A stretch of DNA of 64,000 nt from Toxonevra muliebris (GCA_963691655.1 OY829326.1:99013340-99077339), one strand, 5' to 3'; positions 32,901-45,010 are shown, numbered from the stretch's first letter. The notes: generated from the sequence alone by a model not told the origin. Translations and numbers: made by a program.

Positions 32901-33574
32901 TGTTTTATCACAAAATTTTATCCAAACTTTTGCTATAATAAAAAGTTTTCTAAGAAAATTCGTTTTGCTTACTGTGTGTGGTGGCGTATGAGTGATTTTA
33001 ATTGAAATTAATTTGAAAATAATTAGCTTAATCGAATTTGATGTTATCTATGATTATTTTAGCTGAACGGGAGTATAGAGAGTAAAGAATTGTCTAAGCG
33101 TGTGAAGTTTATAAAAGAAAATCTTTAGCTCTACTCCTCTAATCAATTAACGTGTAGTACATGGTAAGATGAAAAGTTAAATGTGCGTTACTGCACTTTT
33201 TTCGCTTGTATTGTATTGCTTGATTGTAGTGTTTAAATCTGAGAACTATGTAGATGCGTATATGAACATTATAAAATATTATTGCACTTTATACAAATCT
33301 GTCAACGTGCTTCGTATAATTATCGAGCAATCAACTGAGAGGCATTCTCTACTATAGGTACATGCTACTAACATTACGAAACCTTTTGATTCCATTAAGT
33401 AAAGAGTAATGTGAAGAGTTATGAAAAAGTGGGTGTCAAAAAAGACTAGCTGAAAGAGAATAGATACATTAGTATGGCTGTGAGCTTTAACTGCGAGGAT
33501 ATTGAGGCGTAAAATACCGGCGATTTCCGTATTTTCATTTATTTATATCTGCGATATTAAAAAGGAAAGCAATT
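29924..33574. other. Unassigned AT-rich DNA
   Basis: I see no gene or element end. Features are short microsatellites (TA and CA/GT near 31590-31615, 32605-32625) and a palindromic AT-rich patch near 31095-31123. Open frames of 60-91 codons are Ile/Phe/Leu/Lys-rich with no domain. Confidence 0.5.
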
Positions 33575-33578
33575 TTAA

Positions 33579-34857
33579 CCGTATTTTTATGACGAAAGTT
33601 CCAAGTAGTGACTTAGAGTCACTATATAGAATAAACTCAGCTATTTTCGTTACATTAAATTTGTTTCTTAAACTTTTGAAAATGTGATAGATAAACAACA
33701 AGAATGATATAATTTGGAAAAATATTTGTGAAAAATGAGCAGAACGAACGTACAACTAGGACCGGACGACAATATTAAAGGGCACTATTGTACAATCAAC
33801 AAGACATGCAAGCAACACTGGCAATAACGCGATAGTAAACAACACTGACATATGTATATGAAATGTTTGACATAGAAAAAGAGGCAGAAAAGAGTACGAA
33901 AACAGACACCAACAAGTGCGCACGTGCTATCGGGAATTTTCTTTCATAATTTTTTAAATAACTATTATTCTAAATAAACAATATTATAAAACAACAACAC
34001 GCATTTTAGTAAAAGGAAATCCTACATGTATAGTTTGTATTTATTTAATACGCAAGTAGTGCAAAGAAAACTTTTTAAGAATGCTTTTTGCGAACATTTT
34101 TGTTACAGATTTGACAGAATTGCTCTGAAGGTCTCCCTTTATCATATGCGCAGAAGTGGTACCTACCGTGCATCTTCACTGGTAGAAGGACATTTTTAGC
34201 AGGAGTTGTTAGTGAAGTTTTCAAAGCTTCATTTACGATGAAATCAGATTTATAAACTTCTATGTTTGATATTGGGTATAAGAAGTTATTCTGCCAATTC
34301 TTTCAAAAATTTTTCTTTTTTATTTTGTTCTAGTTTGGTGAACTAAATAGTTTTTGAAGCTATTCTGCATGTCTTTGAAATTATAAAATTGAGCAAATCC
34401 TACAGATATAGTATCCCACATAAGGGATAGCTATTTCCACTATCGCAAGTCCAAAGATTTCTAATCGAAGCCAATTTGTGGTGCGATCTACGTATCAATA
34501 TCGCAGTCCTGTCTTCAAATGGCAAATAGCTAAAAAAAAATCGATAAAGTTGTATCTTGACAAAAAAGCGTAGAACAGCTAGTTGCCTTACAAACTCCCC
34601 CCGAAACTCTCTATATTCGACAACGCAATGCTTTTTTACATCTGCTTCTTTAAAAAAATTTAAATATTGTTTCGTTTTTGTTTTATGGTACACCACCTAT
34701 TACAATATTCATATATATATGGAGACTTATAGGCACTAGAGGAGACTTCACGCAGTTTTTATGCAGATAACCGGTAAATGAACAAATACATTCGGCCTTT
34801 CCCGTGAAATAATAAAAAACCAACGTGACTTAAAGTCACTGCGTGGGATGAATAGGA
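33579..34857 (-). mobile_element. piggyBac-like element A
   Basis: The right terminus reads, on the minus strand, TTAA (34858-34861) then TCCTATTCATCCCACGCAG, nearly identical to the left end of the element at 37701. Subterminal GTGACTTTAAGTCAC is also shared. The left terminus is proposed at TTAA 33575-33578, followed by a CCGTATTTTTATGACG end and the GTGACTTAGAGTCACTATA subterminal motif found in copy B. The left tip is more diverged and less certain than the right. Interior coding is reduced to fragments. Confidence 0.75.
34085..34660 (-). pseudogene. piggyBac-like transposase fragments (element A)
   Basis: Minus-strand frames give FEDRTAILIRRSHHKLASI and RNLWTCDSGN, matching the segment of piggyBac transposases that follows the MSRxRF/FDDKxTR region, in register with element B. 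About 250 bp further on, PVKMHGRYHFCAYDKGRP and QFCQICNKNVRKKHS read as the C-terminal cysteine-rich (CxxC) domain. The catalytic DDD core between them is not recognisable and is presumably deleted. Family by motif order and by TTAA context. Confidence 0.7.
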
Positions 34858-34861
34858 TTAA

Positions 34862-37696
34862 TAATAACATTGCTAAAGAAGTATTATATTGTATTATTAC
34901 AGTCCGTGTAAAACTAGGAGCACTAAGGCTAGAAAGTCCATTGTACTCCGCGGTTTATTATTTTCAACAAAAAACTTATATTGAGCGAAATCGTTGGAGA
35001 TACAAGGGTTTGAAAATGTAAAATGATAACGCAAGCGGATTCCGGTTTTAATAACCACAGGAGATGTGAATTTTTATTGAATAGAACGGATGTGCGCTTA
35101 TAGCAGGAGCCACTAGATAATTAACTTAAAAGGTTCCCAAGCCATAGAAATTTATACCGTATGGCAACTGGTATAAATTCCTATGGGTCAAAGAAACCTA
35201 TTACAAACTGGAAATATGCACAGAGTATGTACAATACCTAGAAAAATACTCATCTCTAGAGCAAAGAAAAAGTTTCCTCAATGTAAATCCACGAAAATTT
35301 CTGTCGTTAATGTAAATTTTCCTCAAAATTAAGAAAAATGTGCTCCTTTCATGCAACCATGGTGTTCAATTTGAAGTAAGTTTTTTCTTAATTTTTTGAA
35401 ATTTAATTGCGGTGCTGCCCACCAATTGAAATCAAATCCCAAGTTTTAATGAAATTGTTAAAACTAAAATTAAAGAAAAGTAAGATAAAAAAGTAAATAA
35501 AACACAAGAAAATATGAGTGTGGTAAATGAGCATCTTCAAATATAATTTTTTTTCTAAAACTTAGTACTTACAATGCGTCTCTGCATAAAATTTTAACGA
35601 AAAAGCTTTTATGAATTATTTGGTCTATTGTTAACATAAATGCGCATGGAACAATGGACGTTTCCATTAACCTGTTTTTTCCAAAATTTAGTCGCACCAG
35701 CATATAAAAATTGAAGCACCATTTGGCTGCAAAACAAAAGTATCAAAATACCATAAAAGAACAAATTATCTTATTTAGAATAAAATAAGGTGGCATCATT
35801 AAACTTATATATTCTTTGTGCATAGAAAGTGTAACAAAGAGACGAATATACCAAAAATGTTCTCCATACAAAATTTTTATATATAAAAAAAAAAACTAGC
35901 TTTACTCTTTTGGCCTTAGCAGACAATCGCGTTCGCTTTGTTTTTCTTTTGAATTTTTTAGTCGGCGTCTCTATTTCAAGCGAAGTGGTTGTGTTTGTGG
36001 CTGTTGATATAATTTGTGAAAAAAAATATATATATATATATTGTGAAAAAAATAAAATATATTCAAAAGATATAAATTTCAATAAGGTTCAATTTATAAT
36101 TTTTTGGTGGCCATAAGGATCTTTTGATCATTTCAAGGCGACGATGCCTGTAGTGTTTGTAAAAATACGTATGAATGTAAACCTTAATTCTTATTAAAAA
36201 TAAAATAATAAATGAATACAAGTAAAAAAAACATGATTTCTATGCCTTTTAATTAAAACAAAATTGTAAAAAATATTCCATAACTTGAGGATTTCTTTTC
36301 CAAAAAGTAAATTGACTTTAATCTATAGAAAATTATTCCTCAAACTGAGGAAAATTTTACCTAAATTATATACAATTTCTCATATTTGAAAAATATTTCC
36401 TCAACTCAAAGACGCCAAATGGCGCCAAATCATTCCCATTTTTCCTCAATTTTATAGCCGTTTTTCTTCGAACCAAGTAAGTTTTTCTCTGGGTGCATAT
36501 ATAACACGTATTATACTAGAACAAATAACATTGTGGCTCAGATAAAGACAAATACTAGAGGGGTATTTTTTAACAAAAGAGAAAAGAGGTAGTGTAAAAA
36601 TTAAATTATAACAAAAAAATAAATATAAAAAGCGAACTAGATAAGAGGATCTTCAACATATATAACAAACTTTAGAAATTGAAATTTTTATCCACATAAG
36701 AGGCGAAAACTAATATGATGGTATCAACAAACCAGCGTTGCGTTTGGACGATTGTATGTATATGGAGAAACAAGATCTCCTATGGGGAACATAAGTTTGG
36801 GTAATTTCACATAACAACATCACGCAGAAACTAAAAATATTCAATATGAAGCATTTTGAAGTCATATACAGAATATTCTGACAAAACCAAAGAACCAATA
36901 GTAATCTAGATAAATAAGAAAAAATAGAAATGGTTGGTCATACTCTAAAACAACCAGTCAACATTGTTACGAGGATGGAAATCAAAGAGAAGACGTTCCA
37001 TATGAAACATATTGCAACATGTTTTGTTAACTCAGACACCACACTCTATAATTTGAATAATCCTTCATTACTATTTCCAAGCATATTGATGTTTCTTAAG
37101 CAGTCCCTTGGCTACACCTGGGGGTTAAATTGTTCATTTTGATGGTGCACAAATTAATCTTTAGAAAAATAGTTTAACTACCAGAAACCGTGTCATGCAG
37201 AATGAATGAATGGAATGTAACCCAATTGCCATTCTTAAAACTCATTATTTTTCTTTAGGAATGTACTCAAATATTGGTTTCTATGCGATGTATTTATCAA
37301 GCTTCTCCCATTGATTGGATATTAGAACATAATATTAACGATTTAATTTCGTGAAAACTCCCAGGAGCGTATGTATTAAAAGCATGCATTTATTTAATTT
37401 GGTTTTGTCATTTTGTAAATTTGAATTATCCCTCTCAAAATCTATTGCCGGTAGTACAGAGATAATCTAGACTCCCTTCGCGACTTATTGATGATGGGGT
37501 GAAGAACTTTTGAGCCTAAAAAAGATTTTTCTTGGCTTTTACGATTATTAATGAGGAAATAGAGAATTTTTGGTACTGAATAAAAAAAACGGATTTCCGA
37601 AGATTGAAATTTCTGTGCATCGGAGGCGTTCAATTTTTACATTTCGTTTTCAAAATCACATAGAAATTACCCGATATCATTTTTGAAGTCTTTTTG
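34862..37696. other. Unassigned AT-rich DNA with a recurrent TTTCCTCAA motif
   Basis: No gene is supported. TTTCCTCAA or ATTCCTCAA recurs near 35273, 35317, 36338, 36397 and 36444, including the small palindrome TTCCTCAAACTGAGGAA. This might mark a decayed element at about 35240-36500, but I find no convincing ends. Confidence 0.4.
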
Positions 37697-37984
37697 TTAA
37701 CCCTATTCATCCCACGCAGTGACTTTAAGTCATTATTGAAATTAAAATCGTTATATTTTTCAGATTTCTTATTTTTCCACGGCAAGGGCCTAATGTATTC
37801 GTTCATTTACCGGTTATCTTCATAACAATGGATTTTTTGTTTTATTCTGTTTTTCTTTATTAGTCAAAAATCATTAAATAAACAAAAAACTGCGTAAAGT
37901 CCCACGTAATGACTGTGAGTCACTATATAAATTTGTATATTGTAATAGGTACTGTACCACAAATCAAACCAGGAATAATAGTAG

Positions 37985-39050
37985 GAAACGATGTGTTTGA
38001 ATTTGTTGGTAGATGCAGATGTAAGAAAGCATGGCATTGTCGATTATGGAGAGGTTTATGATATTTTATACGGCAATTTGATGTTCCGTGCTTGTATGTC
38101 AAGACATAGATTTACCGATTTATCGCGCCATTCGGCATTTGATGATAAGACCATGGTATCAGTACGTAGATCGCATCATAAATTTACTTCGATTTGAGAT
38201 TTTTGGACTCGATAAATAAAGACGGCAACACAAATATGGTATGAACATTTGGTGGACTTGCGATAGCGGATATTTTACTGTGAGATACTGTATGTATCTA
38301 AGGAAGTCAGCGCTAAGATTTAAATCTTGACACAGCATGGAGTGGAACTGCTCTGTAAGCCATAGGAAAGGCCAAAGAGCAATATATAACTAACTATAAA
38401 ATACTTTACAAGTTTAGAACTGTCGTAAAGCCTGTTGTCAAAGCAATTAACTTGTGCTAGTACGATGCAAATAATAAAAGGGGCATTTCAATTAATTTTC
38501 TTCCTAACAAGAATAGAGAAGTAGATGGCAGCATTTTTGCAGTAATAAAACAGCATCGTTAATAAGTTATGTGCCAAAAAAAACAAAAAAAAACTATTAT
38601 ACAGGGTTATTTTTTTTTGTGGTACCCTATGTTAAACTGGAACAACAATGAGAGCAGCTGTCAAATCGTCATCTGACAGCTCATGTATTAAACTCCAGTC
38701 CAGCACAAATTTTCCAATTTTATTTTCAAAATCAGTCGTCTGTTACGTTAACGCAACATTTGCAGAGACCAAAATATCGTTTGAAAAAAGAGCTAACACC
38801 GAAGACAACGCTCCTGACTTTTTCTTGTCTGGATACTTAAAAAGTCAGGTTTATGCCAATACACCAGAGTCTCTTTAATAACTTAAAGCCAACATACGCA
38901 ACGAAGTCGCCAAAATTTCACATGAAACAATTGAAAAGTGCAAAATGCTAAAAAGAAGGGCTGAAAGGGCGGAGAGGGTTTCTCCCTCTTCAAAGGAATT
39001 TTGCAAAATCTGCAATAAAAGGTTTTTATTCCATTACTTGCATTCAAAGT
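37985..39050 (+). pseudogene. piggyBac-like transposase remnant (element B), interrupted
   Basis: A plus-strand frame from 37991 reads YGEVYDILYGNLMFRACMSR, then HRFTDLSRHSAFDDKT and SVRRSHHKFTSI. MSRxRF...FDDKxTR...KxxxIR is a conserved stretch upstream of the catalytic aspartates in piggyBac transposases. The frame stops at 38195-38197. After an inserted fragment, KEFCKICNKRFLFHYLH near 38990-39030 matches the C-terminal CxxC domain of element A. The DDD core is missing. Confidence 0.72.
38610..38945 (+). pseudogene. Nested Tc1/mariner-superfamily (IS630-like) fragment
   Basis: The frame at 38648-38878 ends EDNAPDFFLSGYLKSQVYA, followed after stops by LKANIRNEVAKISHETIEKC. APDFFLWGYLKxxVY is the conserved block around the last catalytic residue in a group of IS630/Tc1/mariner-type insect transposases, and the following helix matches their C-terminus. 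It interrupts the piggyBac-like element. The sequence CAGGGTTATTTTTTTTTGTGG near 38603 may be its outer end; the right end is not clear. Only the 5' tip and 3' coding part appear to remain. Confidence 0.6.
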
Positions 39051-39235
39051 AAATACAGATTTTGCCTACATTTTTCCAAATTATATTATTCTTGTTGTTT
39101 TTTTTTATCAGATTTTAAATAATTTTTGAAAAAAAAATGAATGAAATGAGAATAGCCACGTTAATTCTGTATAGTGACTCTAGGTCACTAAGTGGGACTT
39201 TACGTTATAAAATAACGTGGGATGAATAGTGTTAA

Positions 39236-40155
39236 ATATGTATTGAAAACTAGCTTTTGCACTTGTTTGGACTTTCCTCTAAATACCTATAACTTCGTGT
39301 TCTTTAGACGAAATACATTAGATTTCAATAAAAACAGATTTGTTTTAATAAATTTGTCTCCAGCCAGGAAAAATCGGTATCTCGTAAGAATCACCCATAT
39401 GCCGTGAATTATCAACAGTGGGAGATTTGTACTTTTTTAACTCGAATCCTTCCTCCCCAATGTGCTATACTGCCATGTTTATTGCAGTTTATTGCATTAG
39501 TTAAAGTATTAATTCCAAGAGGATTCGCGTCACTTTGTTGGATACTCGAATGTTACATAATTAATTGTGCTGCTTCTTCCTGTCTACTCGTTTCTGCGTA
39601 GTTTCTTTGAGTAGATTTTTCCTCCGATATTTAGCGCTAGTCTTACTAATAACACATCCGCCTGATGACAAACATATTTTAACTGCTGCTTAAAGCTGGT
39701 GGTATTGTACAACTCCAAGGTACTTCATTTTTAGGCCCAATGATATCATGTAGCCCTCGGACGTTAGCTTTTGCTTTGCAGGTGCTCATCAATAATGCCT
39801 GGTTTTAATGGCTTTCCAATATTTGATCCCGTAGTTTCCATTCGGTTTTTCCGGTGTACTACCCGCAGATATTAAAGTCTCTTTTTGCCTAAATGTGGCT
39901 TATATACGGAAATTCTGTATTCGGATTTTGTAGTATGTGGATGGTTCATTGCTATCTGGGCTGTGTTATGACTTTCAGAAATGAATATCTTCGTATAAAA
40001 ACTACGCCATTTCAAAGGCCAAGTCAAGGTTGTACATTCTTTAGATTATTTTATTTGTTTGCAAGGCGATCCATCAGAGTATTTCATTTTCATTTCATTT
40101 TCATTTATTGTTAAGTCAAATGGATACAAGTCCTTACTGATTATAGATAAAAATA
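39236..40155. other. Mostly unassigned; possible LINE RT scrap
   Basis: A minus-strand frame near 39700-39790 reads KLTSEGYMISLGLKMKYLGVV, resembling the YLGV strand of LINE reverse transcriptases. Nothing else is recognisable, so this is a weak call. Confidence 0.3.
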
Positions 40156-40157
40156 TA

Positions 40158-41374
40158 AAGCGCGGTTCACGCAAAATTGGCACGCAGTAAAGTTTCTATA
40201 TCTTTTTAACCAGAACACTCAGAATAACAAATAATGCATTAAATGATAAGTTTAATATTGTATTTTATTACTATAATATTAAATATATAGATTTAAATTT
40301 CTTTGTTGTGCAAAAAGTTCAGGGTATTCCTTTTAATGGACCCCATCAACCTTTGAACATCCGCTCTGGATGCTTTTGCGGCTATTTGGTTCCATTTTAG
40401 TAACATTGAATTCACATTTTTAACAATACCTGCATTTTTCTTCAACTTATATTTTGTAATAGCCCAGTATTTTTCGATCGGTCGAAGCTGGGGCCAATTG
40501 GGTGGATTCATATATTTGGGCACTACATCTACTTTATTTGTCTGATACCAATCCATGATTTTCTTAGAGTAGTGACAGCTGGCTAAATCAGGCCAAAACT
40601 TCACTGGCGAATGGTGGCGACGAACAAATGGCAATAGTCGTTTCGAAAGGCACTCTTTGATGTAAATATCAGACGTCATAGAAGAGGATGTCACAAATGC
40701 ACTGGATTTGAGACCACAGCTGCAAATAGCCTGCCACACCAATGCTTTCTTTGCAAATTTATCCATTTTTATGTACTTGAATTTTGAGGGTACATTACCA
40801 CGATTCGTTGCCATATAAAATTTTTGACCTGGAAGCTGTTTAAGATCAAATTTTACGTATGATTCGTCATCCACAATAATGCATCCATTGAATTTGGTCA
40901 CAACATTATTATAAAGAAGACGAGCACGTTTTTTGCCCAGCAAATTTTGTTTGTCTGTTTTGTTTGGATATTTTATAGCTATCCGATAGTCCGGGATTGC
41001 TTTTGATGGACCTCAAGATCTTTGCCTTTAATTTTAGGTTGGTGGTTCCCGTTTTGTTCACAGCTTTTTTAGCTCTTTCAACACTAAGAGTTTCTTTATA
41101 TCGTTTTATAACTCTACATACCGTTCTTTTGGAGATATTTAGCACTTTCGCAATCTTTGAACCAGACCACGACGGATTTTCAATAAATTTGTTCACAATC
41201 AATTTTCTATTTGCAGCTTCCATTGTGCACACAATCACCAACTTGCGATCAATTAATATGAAAAATTTATCAACTAACGGTAACGGTATTGTAAACAAAT
41301 CTCAGTAAAAAATTTGTTGTTCTTATGACGTGGTGACCACAACAAAGCGTGCCAATTTGGCGTGAACCGCGCTT
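40158..41374 (-). mobile_element. DD37E-type Tc1/mariner element, both ends present, 1217 bp
   Basis: Terminal inverted repeats of about 28 bp (AAGCGCGGTTCACGC...GGCACGC) bound the element with one or two mismatches. TA duplications flank it at 40156-40157 and 41375-41376. The transposase reads on the minus strand. A truncated sister copy is at 23326-24358. The intact ends make this a plausible substrate for a related transposase. Confidence 0.94.
40293..41223 (-). pseudogene. DD37E transposase, frameshifted, catalytic residues retained
   Basis: From MEAANRKLIVNKF (ATG 41223; an in-frame ATG at 41298 is possible) the first frame covers one helix-turn-helix (SGSKIAKVLNISKRTVCRVI). It then jumps from SNPGLSD to SYKISKQ, lacking the second helix-turn-helix present in the element at 45-46 kb, and a frameshift near 40960 follows. 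The second frame carries the full catalytic domain: aspartate in IVDDESYVKFD, aspartate in FWPDLASCHY, and glutamate in WPQLRPIEKYW. I count exactly 37 residues between the last two, hence DD37E, the spacing of the ITmD37E group. The catalytic domain ends at 40293. Confidence 0.92.
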
Positions 41375-41472
41375 TATATATACAATAGTTAATAAATTAG
41401 AAATGTGCAAAAGTAAAAGTTGAAGTAATAAAAAAGAATAACAAAATAGTGAATAAATAAATTATAGATTAA

Positions 41473-41990
41473 TTATAAATAGATTAAATCTAAGCTAGCC
41501 TTAAATGCAGCTCTGCTTTTAGAGAAATGAATATCTGAACGAATTGCTAATCTATTAAATTCTAAAAGGGCCCTTGTGATTGGAGCATTTGCCAAATAAT
41601 TAGTTTTTGCCATGGCAACATAGAATGGAGTAATATGACGAGTGATTTTGGAAGGAGCATTTAAACTGACTTGGCTTAACAAGAAACTACAATCTATGTT
41701 TCCAACAACTAAGTCATAAACAAGCATCAATGAGTGAATGATTCTTTTCTTTTCAAGCGATTTTAAATTGATGAGCAAACAGCGAGCATTATAGGAAGGA
41801 AACGGGTCACTAAAGCGCAAAGGTTGAAGAGCAAAACGAAGAAACCTTCGTTGAACTCTTTCAAGACGAATTTAATGCACATTATAACAAGGGTTCCAGA
41901 TGAAAGAGGCGTATTCAATCTTCGAACGCACGAGACTGGTATTGCTCTAACTGTAACGAAAGATTGAATATATCGGCCCATACATAAGAA
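41473..41990 (-). pseudogene. LINE (Jockey-type) ORF2 C-terminal fragment
   Basis: Minus-strand reading gives LVRSKIEYASFIWNP, RLERVQRRFLRFAL, then RFSDPFPSYNARCLLINLKS and VYDLVVGNIDCSFLLSQVSL. This is the conserved tail after the reverse transcriptase of Jockey-like non-LTR elements (EYxSxVWNP...RIERVQRRFLR...LxDLLxGxID). A stop after NVH and a frame change near 41820 break it. It lacks an RNase H domain, unlike the LINEs at 27 and 60-62 kb, so it is a different lineage. It is strongly 5'-truncated. Confidence 0.88.
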
Positions 41991-43247
41991 CCTTTTTGGT
42001 TCATTTTTTTTTTTTTTTTATTAATTTTCACTTTTTATAAGAATACAAAAAAAACACATGTTTTACGATGTGGTTTTTTATGATAAGCTTCCAGTTAAGC
42101 TAAAAGTTTAAAAAAGAATCAGAAAACGAGTTTTATTGCTTTGATCGGGAATTATCACGCATTCTTGCACTTACTTTTACTTATTTATTCCATCCAAGAA
42201 TTTTTAAATTTTTTACTGCATTTTATCACACAGTTACGAGAATATTTAAAAACTTTTACTAAGAAAAATGAAAAAAGAATTTTCTGTTTTTTTTCTCAAA
42301 TCAAAGTTTCACTTGTCAATTTGTGGAATTTACATGGTAATTTTGTTCGATTTGTGTGTTGTGCGTTGAAGCTGAACGCGAGCGTTTACACTCATGCTTG
42401 ATACTAAATATTTGTACGTAACTATGTATGTACTACAACCAAAGCAGTTAAAGTTCTTATGCGTTGACAAAGTTGCACAGTTGATGAATTTGTTGGGAGA
42501 GAAACTTTTTTCGTTGTAAAAATAAAAATAACAGGAAAATGTTATGAACTTGCAATTGTATTTTACTACATGCTTTTATTTGTTAACGATTTGCAAGTGA
42601 AGTTGAATAGTTTCCACAGTTGCAACTATGTACATCGTTAAAAGAAAATTAAAAAATATTATTTCAAATAATCGAAATGTGATTGCAATTGAATGCACAA
42701 TGAAATTTTGTAAAGTAAGCAATGAATTAATTTTGCTGGGATGCTTCAAGTAATTTAAGAGTTGAAGTCCGAGTAGAGTAACTATAATTTACATATATGT
42801 ACATACTCTATCAATATGCATGCAGTTTATTTGTTCTATTTTGTGGTAATGTAAATATGGGTTTGTTCAAAATATTTCACAGAAAAATACAATTATATAG
42901 CTATTGGCTTTAATTAAGGTAACTTTAGTTATACATACCTATAAAGGTGTATTAATTAACCCATAAGTGAGAGTATAAGAGTGGCTGTATAAATCAAGTT
43001 TACCTCATCAAGTTTAGCTTCATCAGAAGATAAGAGCACACATAGAGTTAGGTAGAGGATTGATGACGACAAAAATGTACTAAAGCTATTGAAATCTATG
43101 CAATATATAAGAATTGTTTATTGATGTTGGATTCATTGATGTAAACGTAGTGTTTACTTTAAATGAATGCAGTACCAGAAAAATATATTGGAAGCAAATT
43201 CGTGATTTAATTTTTTATCTGCTCATCATGAAGCAAATAATTTAATT
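41991..43247. other. Unassigned AT-rich DNA
   Basis: No gene is supported. An 86-codon frame at 42141-42401 is hydrophobic and then basic, with no recognised domain. There is a T-run at 42006-42020. Confidence 0.45.
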
Positions 43248-44140
43248 TTGGAGGATTTTCGGTTTTTGTTACAAGATGATGTTAATGGTCATACATCTAG
43301 CACCACAGATCCGGTTTACAATGAGGAAGCTTTAGCAAAACGTACCGTCCAACTTTGGTTTGCTCGATTCCGTTCTGAAAATTTCAATGTCAGAGATACA
43401 CCTCGCTCTGGTCGGCCAGTCACTGAAAAACCCTATGAAATTTTGCAACTGGTGGAGCAAGACTGGCATGCAAAGCTGTCAAGAGAAAGCGGTGGCATTA
43501 GATATCAACTATATTACAGTTTGGTATCGTTTTTAAAAAGGGTAAGTATCTCAAAGAAGCTCGATGTTTGGGTGCCCCATGAATTAACACAAAGAAATTT
43601 GTCTGACCAAAAACTTTTAGTGAAACCCAGCTGAAATGCAACGAAAGCGAACCATTTTTGAAACAAGTCATTATGGGCGATGAAAAATGGATTAAATACG
43701 AAAATATTAAATGAAAGAAATCATGGTGAAAGACCGGTGAACTTCTACAAACGACTCCAAAGCCTGGATTGACGGCAAACAAGGTTATGTTGAGTGAAAG
43801 GAAATTGTCTATTATGAGCTACTACAACTTGGCTAAACAATCCATTCTGATCTCTACTGCTGACAACTTGTTTGAATGAAACAATCAGGAAAGAGTAGCC
43901 AGAATTGGTTAACAGAAAAGATGAAGTGTTCCACCATGATAATGCCAGGCCACACACATCTTTGATGACCCACCGTAGAGCCCCGACATTGCACCGTGTG
44001 ACTATTGTTTGTTTTGGTCTCTGCAAAACTCTCTTGGTGAAAAGAAATTGCCCGACAGAAGAGCCGCCGAAAATCACTTGGCCAAGTTTTTCGCCGATAA
44101 ACTACAGAAGTTTATCAGAAATTTAATTGCTGGTGTGAAC
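43248..44140 (+). pseudogene. Third mariner transposase pseudogene, distinct lineage
   Basis: RTVQLWFARFRSENFNVRD and TPRSGRPVTEKPYEILQLVE give the N-terminal region, followed after a frame change by KKLDVWVPHELTQRNLSDQK. The first catalytic aspartate is in GDEKWIKYENIK near 43680, followed by a TGA. HHDNARPHTSLMT at about 43935-43970 holds the second. A deletion then removes the PPYSPD block; a SLQNSL-like stretch and AENHLAKFFAD follow. ELTQRNL and HDNARPHTSLMT distinguish it from the WVPYEL/HDNVRAH family in this window, so it is a separate and older mariner. I could not find its terminal repeats. Confidence 0.85.
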
Positions 44141-44690
44141 TGACGGATGAAAACTGGTTTGAACGAATACTAAACTAGAGGAATTGTAAAGGGCGTTAGA
44201 AGGATTTCAATTATGCAGATAATATTTTTCCTATTAACCGTAGATACACAAATAGGACAGTGAATTAAGTAGTAGTAACAGTGGTAAAAGAAGTGCTTAA
44301 AATGAACATCGGGAAAATTAAAGTCTTTTTATAGAATCTTTTCGCTACCTAAGTAATAAGCTAACTTGGCGGTTCAACTTTATAATCTGTAATCACAAAA
44401 TAAAGTTGAAACAGTTTTTCGAGCAATAAAATAAGCATAAAATCAATTGATAAGTACAAACTGTAGAATACGTCATCGTATGACTTTAAGGTAAATCATT
44501 ATATATTATTGTACAATAGATTCAATTACAATTATATATACAATAGATATTAGCAGAACTAATTTTGATTTAAATCTACAAAACAGCAGAAGAACAAAAA
44601 TATTTATTTATATTCGGAGAAAGTAAATCGATATCAAAGAAGCAAACAACCGAAAAACGTGGATGAAGTCAATCAAATACCCTCGACTAT
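44141..44690. other. Unassigned AT-rich DNA
   Basis: Nothing recognisable here. The outer ends of the neighbouring mariner may be hidden in it. Confidence 0.4.
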
Positions 44691-44694
44691 ATCT

Positions 44695-45010
44695 GGAGCT
44701 TATGTCTGGTTTTAGGTCAAAATTTTGTTGTCAGATTTAGTCTGAGATTTAGCCTAAATTTAGAATAAGTTTGCGCTGAATTTCAGTCAAAGCTAAGATT
44801 AAGATTAAAGAATTGCATTTGAGCCATATTTTGGCCTGATTTTTGGTCTGAATGGTTTGCATTCAAGCTAATTTGTAGTCGAATTTTGGTTGAATTTCGG
44901 TAAGTATTTTCGTTTGATTTTTTACTTTATATTTTGACCTAAATATCGATCTGAGTTTTGGTTTGGTTTTTGGTTTGATTTTTGGGCTGAGATTTGCTCA
45001 GACTTTGGTT
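44695..45010. repeat. Degenerate 12-bp repeat field, inverted orientation
   Basis: The words TTTTGGTTTGATTTTTGG, TTTGGTCTGAAT and GAATTTTGGTTGAA are the complement of the CAGACCAAAATT vocabulary of the fields at 3660 and 9166. The 12-base rhythm is clearest at 44940-45010. No element ends are visible. Confidence 0.6.

Larger units (their letters stand above)
37701..39231 (+). mobile_element. piggyBac-like element B, complete ends, 1531 bp
   Basis: The element is bounded by TTAA at 37697-37700 and 39232-39235. Its ends CCCTATTCATCCCACG and CGTGGGATGAATAGTG form a 16-bp inverted repeat with one mismatch. Subterminal motifs (CGTAAAGTCCCACGTAATGACTGTGAGTCACTATA near 37892-37926 and its counterpart near 39169-39205) form a second inverted pair. 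Such paired terminal and subterminal repeats with TTAA targets are typical of piggyBac. The coding region is reduced and another transposon fragment lies inside. Confidence 0.9.
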
